62,371 bases of DNA from positions 1 through 62,371 of the forward strand of contig NZ_SMLC01000024.1 in the NCBI RefSeq assembly GCF_004349245.1, written 5' to 3'. The DNA comes from Actinomadura sp. 6K520. GTDB lineage: Bacteria > Actinomycetota > Actinomycetes > Streptosporangiales > Streptosporangiaceae. Below, one piece after another: positions 53,562 through 62,052 of this stretch. How positions within the stretch are numbered: the stretch's first letter is position 1; every line of letters begins with the position of its first letter. A model generated the notes under the pieces. It ran no database searches and was not told the origin of the DNA. It was given only the letters and a program-made list of their open reading frames with translations. Both the position numbers and the translations under genes were made by a program.

Positions 53562-54347
53562 GTGGCTACCAAGACCGCGAAGACCGCGTCTGCGAAAAAG
53601 TCCACGACGGCGAGGAAACCGGCGGCGAAGACGTCGGCGGCCAGGTCGTCCTCGAAGACCACGGCGAGCCGTTCGACGGCCGCGAAGAACGGCACGTCGA
53701 AGAAGGCGGCCTCGTCCAGCCGGACGTCGGCGTCGGCGTCGGCGGCCGCGACCCGCGTCACGAAGGCGGCGAGCGAGGCCAAGACGGCCGCGACGCAGAT
53801 GAAGTCGCTGGCGACCAAGGCGTCCTCGTCCGCCAAGGCCATGACGGCGATGACGAAGGCGATGACCAGCGCGACCAAGGCGATGGCCGACGCCGCGAAG
53901 GCGATGGACTCGGCCGCGAAGGCCATCACCACGACGGCCAGGCCGGCGACCAGCAGGAGCACCGGCACGAAGAGCACGGGTAACAAGAGCACGGGCACCA
54001 AGAGCGCGGGCACCAAGAGCACCGCATCGAAGAGCTCCGGGACCAAGAGCACCGCGAAGAGCACCGGCGGGACGAAGAGCACCGCGAAGAGGACCACGGC
54101 CGCCAAGTCCGGCACGCCCCGCAGGACGTCGGCCGCGAGCAGCGGCTCCTCGGCCCGCACGAGCGCGTCGAAGTCCACGGCGGCGAAGCCGAAGCCGTCC
54201 GGCAGCACGCGGAAGGCCGCCACCTCCGGGACGAGGACGGCGGCGTCCTCGCTCGTCGAGCCGAAGACCGGCCCGCTCCAGCACTCGACGCGGACGGACG
54301 GCGGGTTCCTCACCGGGCTCACCGAAACCGGCGACCGTGGCCGCTGA
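53562..54347 (+). CDS. Histone H1-like Lys/Ala/Ser/Thr-rich protein
   Basis: 261 residues, almost wholly of K, A, S, T, R and G. An AKK/AARS-like stretch, then a helical block rich in AMTKAM/AMADAAKAM (about 100-128), then STGTKS repeats (about 130-170) and a Ser/Ala tail. The composition matches H1-like or HctB-type DNA-binding proteins, which compact the nucleoid. GTG 53562 is directly preceded by a G-rich site inside a hairpin. Its DNA target and timing are unknown. Confidence 0.75.
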   Translation: MATKTAKTASAKKSTTARKPAAKTSAARSSSKTTASRSTAAKNGTSKKAASSSRTSASASAAATRVTKAASEAKTAATQMKSLATKASSSAKAMTAMTKAMTSATKAMADAAKAMDSAAKAITTTARPATSRSTGTKSTGNKSTGTKSAGTKSTASKSSGTKSTAKSTGGTKSTAKRTTAAKSGTPRRTSAASSGSSARTSASKSTAAKPKPSGSTRKAATSGTRTAASSLVEPKTGPLQHSTRTDGGFLTGLTETGDRGR

Positions 54348-54354
54348 CGGGTCG

Positions 54355-54600
54355 ATGGACGAGACGGACATCCTGGCGCGCATCGACGAGTACGTCGGTG
54401 AGGAGCAGCGGCTCCGCGAGCGCTACCGGCGCGACGAGCTGGCACGCGAGGAGGAGCACCGGCGGCTGGAGGCGCTCGAGGTCGCGCTGGACCAGTGCTG
54501 GGATCTGCTGCGCCGCCGCCGGGCCCGGCTGGAGGCCGGCGGCGACCCCGGCGGCGAGCGGGCCCGGCCGCCGGACGAGGTCGAAGGCCACCTGCAGTGA
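54355..54600 (+). CDS. DUF2630 family protein
   Basis: 81 residues, all-helical and strongly charged (DILARIDEYVGEEQRLRERYRRDEL...EHRRLEALEVALDQCWDLLRRRRARLEAG). This is the small DUF2630 family of actinobacteria, function unknown. ATG 54355 fits the conserved MDETDILARI; GTG 54337 is less likely. Its stop overlaps the next gene's GTG (GTGA). Predicted coiled-coil, cytoplasmic. Confidence 0.85.
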   Translation: MDETDILARIDEYVGEEQRLRERYRRDELAREEEHRRLEALEVALDQCWDLLRRRRARLEAGGDPGGERARPPDEVEGHLQ

Positions 54601-55520
54601 CCCCGGCGAGGCGGCGCGGGCCGCTGCGGTTCGGCGTGTCCCTCGCACCGGACATGGCCGCCCCGCTGATCCGCACCGCGCAGGACGCCGACCGGTTCGG
54701 CCTCGACCTCCTCGGCGTCCGCGACCAGCCGTACCGCCGCGACACCGCGGACGCGCCGACGCTGATGGCGGCGGTGCTGGCCGGCACGTCCCGCATCCGG
54801 GTGCTCTCCGCGGTGGCGTGCCTGCCGCTGCGCCCGCCCGCGGTGCTGGCCAAGGCCATCGCGACGATGGACCGGCTCAGCGGCGGCCGCGTCGAACTCG
54901 GCCTCGGCGCGGGCACCACCTGGGACGGCATCGAGGCGTACGGGGGCGGACGGCTCGGAGCCGCCGCGGCCCGCCGCGCCCTCGAAGAGGCCGTGCAGGT
55001 CATCCGGCTGCACTGGAGCGACCAGAACGGGCTGCGCCTCCACGGCGACCACTACCGCTTCACGGTCGTGCAGGGCGGCCCCGTTCCGGCACACCAGATC
55101 GGCATCTGGCTCGGCGTCACGGGCCCGCGCGGCATCGACCTCGCCGGCCGCGTCGCCGACGGCTGGATCGCGCCGTCGTCGCTCGTCCCGCCGAAACGGC
55201 TCGCCGACGGGCAGCGGCGCCTGGACGCCGCCGCGGCCGCCGCGGGCCGCGACCCCGCCGCGATCCGCCGCTGCTACGTCCTGGAAGGCGTGATCGACGG
55301 CCAGGGCAGCCGCGGCTTCCTGCACGGCCCGTCCCGCCAGTGGGTCTACGAACTGACGGAACTGGCCGTCGGCCACGGCGTCGACACGTTCCTGTACGCC
55401 GGCGCCCCGGAGCAGCTCGCGGAGTTCGCCCTGGAAATCGTCCCGGCCGTCCGCGAACAGATCACCAAAGAGAGGTCCGGAGCCGTGTCCGCCCAAGGGA
55501 CACCTGGAACCCCCGGCTGA
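54597..55520 (+). CDS. Luciferase-like (LLM) flavin-dependent oxidoreductase
   Basis: 307 residues. RFGVSLAPD, the TIM-barrel strands (DLLGVRDQPY, IRVLSAVACLPLRPPAVLAKAIATMDRLSGGRVELGLGAG) and IGIWLGVTGPRGIDLAGRVADGWI are LLM hallmarks. Given the F420 genes in the window it may use F420 rather than FMN; this cannot be read from the sequence. GTG 54597 overlaps the DUF2630 stop. Substrate unknown. It converges on argS. Confidence 0.87.
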   Translation: MTPARRRGPLRFGVSLAPDMAAPLIRTAQDADRFGLDLLGVRDQPYRRDTADAPTLMAAVLAGTSRIRVLSAVACLPLRPPAVLAKAIATMDRLSGGRVELGLGAGTTWDGIEAYGGGRLGAAAARRALEEAVQVIRLHWSDQNGLRLHGDHYRFTVVQGGPVPAHQIGIWLGVTGPRGIDLAGRVADGWIAPSSLVPPKRLADGQRRLDAAAAAAGRDPAAIRRCYVLEGVIDGQGSRGFLHGPSRQWVYELTELAVGHGVDTFLYAGAPEQLAEFALEIVPAVREQITKERSGAVSAQGTPGTPG

Positions 55521-55523
55521 GCA

Positions 55524-57269
55524 TCACATGCGTTCGGGGGTGGGGACGCCCAGGAGGGACAGGCCGGTCACCAGGGTGCGCAGGGTCGCGGCGCAGAGGG
55601 CCAGGCGGGAGGCCCTGGTCTCGTCGTCCGGGGCCTTCAGGACCGGGCAGTTCTCGTAGAACGTCGTGTAGGCGTCCGCGACCGCGTAGATGTAGCTCGC
55701 CAGGCGGTGCGGCTCGGCGGTGTCGCCGGCCTGCTTGAGGGCGGCGCCGAAGCCGAGCAGTTCCAGCGCCAGCGCCCGCTCGGCGGGGTGGCCGAGCACG
55801 ATCGGGCCCGTCGCGGCCTCCGGTGCGAGCCCGCCCTTACGGAAGATCGACCGGATCCGCGCCGCCGCGTACTGCAGGTACGGGCCGGTCTTGCCGTTGA
55901 ACGAGATCATCCGGTCGAAGTCGAAGATGTACTCGCTGTCGCGGGCGACCGACAGGTCGGCGTACTTCACCGCGCCCATGGCGACGTCCTGGACGATCAC
56001 GTCCCGGGTCGCGTCGTCGAAGGGCTCGTCGTGCTGGATCTCGTCGAACACGGCGCCGGCCCGCTCGACGGCCTCGTCCAGCAGTTCGGAGAGCTTGACG
56101 GTGCCGCCCGCGCGGGTCCGCAGGATCTTGCCGTCGGTGCCGAGGACGTTGCCGATCTGGGCGTGCTCCGCCCTGACCTCGTCGTTCAGCCAGCCGGCCA
56201 TCCGCGACACGGCGAACACCATCTGGAAGTGCAGCGACTGTGGGGCGCCAACCACGTAGATCATGCGGTCGACGTGCTCGGTGTCGACCCGGTACCGGAT
56301 CGTCGCGAGGTCGGTGGTGGAGTAGTTGTAGCCGCCGTCGCTCTTGCGGATGATCACGGGCAGCGGCTCGCCCTCGCGGCCGGTGAAGCCGGGCGGGAAC
56401 GCGCACAGCGCCCCGTCGCTGATCACCGCGATGCCCTTCTCCTCCAGCTCCCGGGCGGTGGGGGCGAGCAGGTCGTTGTAGAAGCTCTCGCCCTTGATGT
56501 CGTCGTCGGTGAGCGTGACGCCGAGCCGCCCGTAGACGTCGTTGAAGTACCGCTTGGACACGTCCACGAGGACCTGCCACAGCCGCAGCGTCTCCGGGTC
56601 GCCCGCCTGGAGGCTGACGACCCGCGTGCGGGACCGGCCGGCGAACTCCGCGTCGCCGTCGAACTTCTCCCGCGCGGCCTGGTAGAACGCGGTCAGGTCG
56701 CGGACGGACGAGTCGTCCCGCGCGGCGGCGTCCTCGCCGAGGTCGAGCAGGTGCTCGATCAGCATGCCGAACGGGGTGCCCCAGTCGCCGACGTGGTTGT
56801 CGCGGACGACGTCGTGGCCGAGGAACGCCAGGATCCGCGCGATCGCGTCCCCGACGATCGTGGTCCGCAGGTGCCCGACGTGCATCTCCTTCGCCACGTT
56901 CGGGGAGGAGTACTCGACCACGACCTTCTGCGGCTTGTCCGCGGGCGGGACGGCGAGCCGCTCGTCCTCCAGCGTCCGCTGCGCCTCCGCGGCGATCCAC
57001 GCGTCGCTCAGCGTCAGGTTGACGAAGCCGGGCCCGCTGACCTGGACGTCCGCCACCACACCGGCGGTGTCGAGGTTCGCGATGATCTCCTCCGCCACCT
57101 CTCGCGGCTTGCGGCCCAGCTTCTTGGCCAGCGGCAGCGCCACGTTGGCCTGAAGGTCGGCGAACTGCGACGGCCGGATGACCGGGTCGGTGTCCGCGTA
57201 CGACGGTCCGAAGGCGGCGCTGAGCGCGGCCTGGACCCGGGCGGCGAGTACGAGTTGCGGATCGGGCAT
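55524..57269 (-). CDS. argS: Arginyl-tRNA synthetase
   Basis: Charges tRNA-Arg; essential class I synthetase. 581 residues with the N-terminal tRNA-binding domain (about 1-110), the HIGH-equivalent HVGH in SSPNVAKEMHVGHLRTT, a Rossmann catalytic domain (SGDGGYNYSTTDLATIRYR-like region), and the C-terminal DALR anticodon domain ending GVPTPERM. No KMSKS-like motif is obvious, which is common in ArgS. ATG 57269. It lies 53 bp downstream of plsX in the same direction. Confidence 0.97.
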   Translation of the reverse strand: MPDPQLVLAARVQAALSAAFGPSYADTDPVIRPSQFADLQANVALPLAKKLGRKPREVAEEIIANLDTAGVVADVQVSGPGFVNLTLSDAWIAAEAQRTLEDERLAVPPADKPQKVVVEYSSPNVAKEMHVGHLRTTIVGDAIARILAFLGHDVVRDNHVGDWGTPFGMLIEHLLDLGEDAAARDDSSVRDLTAFYQAAREKFDGDAEFAGRSRTRVVSLQAGDPETLRLWQVLVDVSKRYFNDVYGRLGVTLTDDDIKGESFYNDLLAPTARELEEKGIAVISDGALCAFPPGFTGREGEPLPVIIRKSDGGYNYSTTDLATIRYRVDTEHVDRMIYVVGAPQSLHFQMVFAVSRMAGWLNDEVRAEHAQIGNVLGTDGKILRTRAGGTVKLSELLDEAVERAGAVFDEIQHDEPFDDATRDVIVQDVAMGAVKYADLSVARDSEYIFDFDRMISFNGKTGPYLQYAAARIRSIFRKGGLAPEAATGPIVLGHPAERALALELLGFGAALKQAGDTAEPHRLASYIYAVADAYTTFYENCPVLKAPDDETRASRLALCAATLRTLVTGLSLLGVPTPERM

Positions 57270-57322
57270 GTGCCAAGGTTATCGGCGCGCGGCCGTCGAC
57301 CGGACCCGATTTACGCCCGGGG

Positions 57323-58543
57323 CTACGGCGCGGCGGGCGGCTCCTTGCGGTCGGGCACGGTGTCGCCGGCGGGCCGCGCCTCCGGCAGCCGCGGGACGTC
57401 CTCGGGGGTCCGGTCCGGCTGGGCGGCCCGGTCGGGCTGCCGGTCGGAGCCGTCCCGGTCGCCGTGCGTCCAGCGTCCGAACCGCGACGTGCGGGTCAGC
57501 GCGACCTGCTCGCGGATCCGCTCGACGATCCGCCCGGCGGCGAGCCGGTGCGCGAGGTCGCACGCCGACGTGACGGCGCGGGCCCGGGACGCGCCGTGCG
57601 CGATGACGACCGTCCCGTTCAGGCCGAGCAGGACGCCGCCGCCGTAGGTGTCGGGGTCGAGGCGGTCGCGGAGGTCCTGGAGGCGGCGGCGCTGCAGGAG
57701 GGCGCCCATCCGCGCGGCCGGGGTGGACGTCATCGCGTCGCGGACCTCCGCGAAGGCCGTCCGGATCGTGCCCTCCATGGTCTTGAGGGCGACGTTGCCG
57801 GTGAACCCGTCGGTGACGACGACGTCCACCCGGCCGGTCAGGAGGTCGTGGCCCTCGACGTTGCCCGCGAACTCCATGCCGTGGTTGCCGGTGGTGAGCA
57901 GCTCATGGGCGCGCTTGGTCGTCTTGTTGCCCTTGCCCGGTTCGGTGCCGATCGTGAGGAGCCCGACGGACGGGCGTTCCAGCCCGAGCAGGATCTGCGC
58001 GTAGGCGGTGCCGAGCGCGGCGAACTGGACGAGGCCCTCCGGCTTGACGTCCGTGGTGGCGCCCGCGTCCAGCAGGATCGTGGGCCGCGGCCGCGTCGGC
58101 AGCGTCACCGCGATCGCCGGGCGCAGCACGCCCTGCTGCCCCTTCAGCCGCAGCCGCGACGTCGCCACGACCCCGGCGGTGCTGCCCGCCGACACCAGCG
58201 CCGACGCCCGGCCCTGCTTGATCAGATGGCAGGCGATCGCGATGGACGAGCGGGGCTTGCGCCAGCTCGCCAGCGCGCCCTCGCCCATGTCGAGGGCCTC
58301 GTCGGCGTGCACGATCGGGATCTTGCCGACCATGCCGTACAGGTCCAGCTCCCGCCGGATCCGCCACGCCTGCCCGACCAGCACGAGGCGCACGTCGTGG
58401 TCGCGGACCGCGTCCACCGCCCCGGCGACGATCTCCGCCGGGGCGTGGTCGCCGCCCATCGTGTCCACCGCGATGGGCAGCGGGCGGGGCGCCGCCCTGC
58501 GGCGAGGCGTCGCGGGGCGCGGCGGCTCGCCATCGCCGGTCAT
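57323..58543 (-). CDS. plsX: Phosphate acyltransferase PlsX
   Basis: Makes acyl-phosphate from acyl-ACP for phosphatidic acid synthesis. 406 residues. Core motifs: IAVDTMGGDHAPAEIVAGAVDA, SAGSTAGVVATSRLRL, LLTIGTEPGKGNKTT, VVTDGFTGNVALK and GGVLLGLNGTVVIAHGASRARAV. A C-terminal tail of about 60 residues after GRIVERI is Arg/Asp/Pro-rich and unusual. ATG 58543 is chosen. Its usual partners (acpP, rnc, fabH) are not adjacent here; argS is downstream instead. Confidence 0.93.
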   Translation of the reverse strand: MTGDGEPPRPATPRRRAAPRPLPIAVDTMGGDHAPAEIVAGAVDAVRDHDVRLVLVGQAWRIRRELDLYGMVGKIPIVHADEALDMGEGALASWRKPRSSIAIACHLIKQGRASALVSAGSTAGVVATSRLRLKGQQGVLRPAIAVTLPTRPRPTILLDAGATTDVKPEGLVQFAALGTAYAQILLGLERPSVGLLTIGTEPGKGNKTTKRAHELLTTGNHGMEFAGNVEGHDLLTGRVDVVVTDGFTGNVALKTMEGTIRTAFAEVRDAMTSTPAARMGALLQRRRLQDLRDRLDPDTYGGGVLLGLNGTVVIAHGASRARAVTSACDLAHRLAAGRIVERIREQVALTRTSRFGRWTHGDRDGSDRQPDRAAQPDRTPEDVPRLPEARPAGDTVPDRKEPPAAP

Positions 58544-58664
58544 GGCCGCTCCAGAAGGGTGAAAGAACGCGGTGCGCCGCAAGAACGCAGCTCATCGCAT
58601 CGTAGGACGTTATTTCACCCGGCTTGACGGCACCCGGCCGGAGTGGTGATCGTCACCCTCCCGG

Positions 58665-59084
58665 CTAGCCCTCCTCGCCGTGGCAGTCGGCGCCCAGGCA
58701 CGGCGCGTTCTCCACCACCGGTTCGCCGGCGACGAGGATCGTGTAGTGGCTCTCGGCCGTCTCCCGTTCCGCGCTGCCGAAGACCGCGACCGGCTTCTTG
58801 TCCGAGGTCGCACCGGTGCAGGACACGCGCAGCTTGTCCTTCGTCCGGCCCGCCAGGTCCTCGCACTTCAGCGGCCCGGCGAGCCGCACACCGCGCTCGT
58901 GCAGCTCGGCGGCGGCCGTCGCCGGCAGCGCCTTCCGCATCGCCGCCTGGGTCTGGTACGTGAGCTCCTCGCCGCGGAACGCCAGGTACGCGATGGCGCC
59001 GCCCGCCAGTGCCAGCACGAGGAGCGCGGCGGCGCCCAGGATCAGGATCTTCTTACGGCCCAGCCGCTGGACCGTCTGACTCAT
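58665..59084 (-). CDS. Membrane-anchored DUF4333-like protein
   Basis: 139 residues. An N-terminal helix (about 12-35), then an extracytoplasmic domain with two Cys pairs (KCED/VSCTG and NAPCLGADCHGEEG) that could form disulfides. It resembles the DUF4333 family of small actinobacterial anchored proteins, role unknown. ATG 59084. It precedes plsX by 120 bp on the same strand. Confidence 0.65.
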   Translation of the reverse strand: MSQTVQRLGRKKILILGAAALLVLALAGGAIAYLAFRGEELTYQTQAAMRKALPATAAAELHERGVRLAGPLKCEDLAGRTKDKLRVSCTGATSDKKPVAVFGSAERETAESHYTILVAGEPVVENAPCLGADCHGEEG

Positions 59085-59178
59085 CTCCACACAGGTGTAG
59101 TCACCGAGAGTGCGAGAGCATATGCACCGGGTGATGGATCTTTTCGTTCCGTATGCGGATTCGTTGCCGCTCCGCGAG

Positions 59179-60054
59179 TCAGGCGCCCTCGCGCTCCGCG
59201 AGTTCCGCGCCGCACACCTCGGCCACCGCGTCGGCGAGCACGCCGGGGCGGTCGAGCGGCACCATGTGGAGGGCGTCCCGGAGCACGACGTGCCGCCCGC
59301 GCGGGCTCATCGCGGCGAGCCGCGCGTGCCCCCGCGACCACTCCCGCTTCCTGCCGGGCCCGGCCACGTCTCCCAGCGCCGTCACGACCACGAGCGGGAC
59401 GGGCGGGAACGCCCGCCGCTCGCGCAGCCCCGCCAGGTCGGCGGCCGTCTCCCGGTAGGCGAGTTCCTCCGCGAGCACCGTCCCGATGACCGTCCCGCGC
59501 CCGTACACCCCGCGGATGACGTCCGCCGGGACGGCGTCCTCGCGGCGGCTCGTCCCCCGGAGGGCCAGCCGCCGTCCGAACGGTCCGGCGGCCCGCGCCA
59601 GCCGGGTCGCGCCGAGCAGGACACCGGCCGCCGTGGCCAGCGGGGTCAGCGCCGCCGCCGGACGGACGGCCGCACGCGCATCGGGCTCGTGGCTCGGGTC
59701 GACGAGCACCATCCCCCGCACGAGGTCGGGCCGCAGCCTGGCCAGCGCCTCGGCGTGGAACGCGGCCATCGAGTGCGCGAGGACGACCACCGGCCGCCCG
59801 GCCCGCTCGGCCAGCGCCTCCAGGATCGCGGCGTCGCGGCGCAGCGTGGGCCGGGCGACCCCGGCGGGGCTGAGGCCGAGCCCCGGACGGTCGAACACGG
59901 TCACCCGGTACCGCTCCCGCAGGAGGGCGGCGGTCGGGTCCCAGTCGAACCAGGCGCCGCCGAGCCCGGAGCTCAGCAGCAGCGGAATCCCGGCCACCGG
60001 CCCGGACTCGACGGCGTGCACCTGCTCGCGCCCCACGTTCACGATCTCGCCCAT
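59179..60054 (-). CDS. Alpha/beta-hydrolase
   Basis: 291 residues. Oxyanion region LLLSSGLGGAWFDWDP, nucleophile elbow AHSMAA (Ser), and catalytic His in LRDALHMVPLDRP. Similar to many small-molecule esterases or C-C hydrolases. ATG 60054 with GAGGGGG upstream is the start; the open frame continues upstream without protein character. Substrate unknown. Confidence 0.87.
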   Translation of the reverse strand: MGEIVNVGREQVHAVESGPVAGIPLLLSSGLGGAWFDWDPTAALLRERYRVTVFDRPGLGLSPAGVARPTLRRDAAILEALAERAGRPVVVLAHSMAAFHAEALARLRPDLVRGMVLVDPSHEPDARAAVRPAAALTPLATAAGVLLGATRLARAAGPFGRRLALRGTSRREDAVPADVIRGVYGRGTVIGTVLAEELAYRETAADLAGLRERRAFPPVPLVVVTALGDVAGPGRKREWSRGHARLAAMSPRGRHVVLRDALHMVPLDRPGVLADAVAEVCGAELAEREGA

Positions 60055-60434
60055 CGTGCCCCCTCGACCGCCCGGTCCCGTCCCGCCGGGCCCAGTATTT
60101 CCGAAGGCCACCGCCGCGGGTGACCGGGCGGCGCGCCCGCGAAACCCCTGGCAGCGTCCGATGCCGGTGCCCGCTGCGAAACCTTGCCCGCTACCGAACG
60201 AAGAAGTTGACGTGCCGTAGTCGTTGTACAACCGGCGAAAAGTCAACGATGATGTCCAGGCGATTTGTCTGGATCGTCCTTGACCAGCTTTTTTCCGACG
60301 GGCTAGGGGGTATCAATTCGGCAGGAACACGTCCCAAACGGTTGAATGGGGGTGTCCCACCACCTTCGGCTCACGGTCCGTGACGAAGCACCCGGGGGGT
60401 GCGCTTCCCCGCTGACAGCAAGGAGTACCAACAC
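60055..60434 (+). other. 380-bp intergenic region upstream of the KamA-like gene
   Basis: No gene is supported. Less GC-rich around 60190-60350, where promoters of the divergent hydrolase and the KamA-like gene probably lie. An inverted repeat TCACGG-T-CCGTGA (60371-60383) and a GCACCC-GGG-GGGTGC hairpin (60388-60402) lie 30-60 nt before the KamA-like start. They may be leader structure or an operator. Confidence 0.5.
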
Positions 60435-61751
60435 GTGACACTGGTGAACGACGCGGCGCCAGCAGTGCGGTCCACGGGTCGCAAGTTCCGCGCCTTCACG
60501 GCGAAGCACCTCGACGAACTGACCGCTCGCGCGGGCCTGTCGCCCGCACAGCGCCTCGCGACCCGGGCGGTGGCCACGGTCCTGCCGTTCCGGACGAACG
60601 CGTACGTCATCGAGGAGCTCATCGACTGGTCGGCCGCGCCCGACGACCCGATCTACCGGCTGGTGTTCCCGCAGGAGGACATGCTCCCGCCCGAGGACGT
60701 CGCGCACCTGTCCGACCTCCTGCGCCGCGAGGCGCCCAAGGCCGAGATCGAGGCCGCCGCCCACCGCGTGCGGATGAAGCTGAACCCGCACCCCGCCGGA
60801 CAGATGGAACTCAACATTCCGAGCTTCGGCGACGGCAAGATCCCCGGGATGCAGCACAAGTACGACGAGACCGTCCTGTACTTCCCCAAGCAGGGCCAGA
60901 CCTGCCACGCGTACTGCACGTACTGCTTCCGCTGGGCGCAGTTCGTCGGCGAGGCCGACCTCAAGATGGCCGGCGACGACGTCACCGCCCTGCGCGACTA
61001 CATCGTCTCGCACCCCGAGGTGACCAGCGTGCTGTTCACCGGCGGCGACGCCATGATCATGGGCGAGACCGTGCTGCGCCGCTACGTCGAGCCGCTGCTC
61101 GAACTCGACCAGCTCGAATCGATCCGCATCGGCACCAAGTCCCTCGCCTACTGGCCGCAGAAGTTCGTCACCGACCCGGACGCCGACGACATGCTCCGCA
61201 TGTTCGAGCAGGTCGTGGCGTCGGGCAAGAACCTGGCGTTCATGGCGCACTTCTCCCACCCGCGCGAGCTCGAACCGCTCATGGTCGCCGAGGCGTGCCG
61301 CCGCATCCGCGACACCGGCGCGGTCATCCGCACCCAGGCCCCGCTGATCCGGACGATCAACGACCGCGCCGCCGACTGGGAGAGCATGTGGCGCACCCAG
61401 ACCCGGATGGGCCTGATCCCGTACTACATGTTCGTCGAGCGCGACACGGGCCCGCAGGACTACTTCGCCGTCCCGCTCGCCGAGGCGTACGCGATATTCC
61501 GGGACGCCTACAAGAACGTCTCCGGCCTCGCCCGCACCGTCCGCGGCCCGTCCATGTCCGCCACCCCGGGCAAGGTCTGCGTGGACGGCGTCGTGGACCT
61601 GGCCGGCGAGAAGGCGTTCGCGCTCCACCTCATCCAGTGCCGCGACGCCGACCTGGTGGGCAAGCCCTTCTACGCCCAGTACGACCCCAACGCGGTCTGG
61701 CTGGACGACCTGAAGCCCGCCTTCGCCGACCACTTCCCCTGGCAGAAGTAG
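60435..61751 (+). CDS. KamA-family radical SAM protein (lysine 2,3-aminomutase-like)
   Basis: 438 residues. The radical SAM cluster motif is C157-x3-C161-x2-C164 (CHAYCTYCFRW), followed by a partial TIM barrel (VLFTGGDAMIM, IRIGTKSLAYWP) and the C-terminal PLP region. In true lysine 2,3-aminomutase the PLP lysine lies in PGGGGK; here the equivalent reads SATPGK (K380), so PLP binding and substrate may differ. GTG 60435 with AAGGAG 9 nt upstream; ATG 60399 would read through that site. A large hairpin follows the stop. Confidence 0.87.
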   Translation: MTLVNDAAPAVRSTGRKFRAFTAKHLDELTARAGLSPAQRLATRAVATVLPFRTNAYVIEELIDWSAAPDDPIYRLVFPQEDMLPPEDVAHLSDLLRREAPKAEIEAAAHRVRMKLNPHPAGQMELNIPSFGDGKIPGMQHKYDETVLYFPKQGQTCHAYCTYCFRWAQFVGEADLKMAGDDVTALRDYIVSHPEVTSVLFTGGDAMIMGETVLRRYVEPLLELDQLESIRIGTKSLAYWPQKFVTDPDADDMLRMFEQVVASGKNLAFMAHFSHPRELEPLMVAEACRRIRDTGAVIRTQAPLIRTINDRAADWESMWRTQTRMGLIPYYMFVERDTGPQDYFAVPLAEAYAIFRDAYKNVSGLARTVRGPSMSATPGKVCVDGVVDLAGEKAFALHLIQCRDADLVGKPFYAQYDPNAVWLDDLKPAFADHFPWQK

Positions 61752-61808
61752 GACGGCGCGTGGCGGGGGTGAATACCCCGTCTTGGAGATGACCTCAGCC
61801 GGTGCCAC

Positions 61809-61855
61809 GGGTCGTGCGGCCGGAGGTCGCTCTGCGACCGGAGGCCGCACGACCC
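61809..61855. terminator. Long compound hairpin after the KamA-like gene
   Basis: A 13-bp perfect outer stem (GGGTCGTGCGGCC with GGCCGCACGACCC), a symmetric 3x3 GGA internal loop, and an inner 6-bp stem (GGTCGC-TCT-GCGACC). It lies 57 bp after the stop. Strong bidirectional terminator candidate for the convergent kamA-like and araC-like genes. Confidence 0.8.
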
Positions 61856-61867
61856 GCCGCACGGCGG

Positions 61868-62052
61868 GCCGTTTCACGAGACGCGCAGCGGATCGGGAAA
61901 CGGTTCGCCGTGCGGAGCGGGGGTTCCAGGGGGTCGCCCCCTTGGGCAGTACAGCCGTTTCACGAGACGCGGAGCGGATCGGGAACGGTTCGCCGTGCGC
62001 AACGGGGGTTCCAGGGGGTCGCCCCCCTGGGCCAACACTGCCCCCTGGGCTA
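61868..62052. repeat. Tandem 86-bp hairpin repeat, 2.2 copies
   Basis: Unit 1 at 61868-61953 and unit 2 at 61954-62038 are nearly identical (GCCGTTTCACGAGACGC...CCAGGGGGTCGCCCCC). A third partial copy of the hairpin part (CCCCCTGGGC) runs from 62041 into the 3' end of the AraC-like gene. Each unit carries a CCAGGGGG-TCG-CCCCC hairpin. Confidence 0.85.

Noticed and set aside
61868..62052. CRISPR array
   Set aside because: Units are 85-86 bp, adjacent with no variable spacers, and lack cas genes. It is a tandem hairpin repeat.
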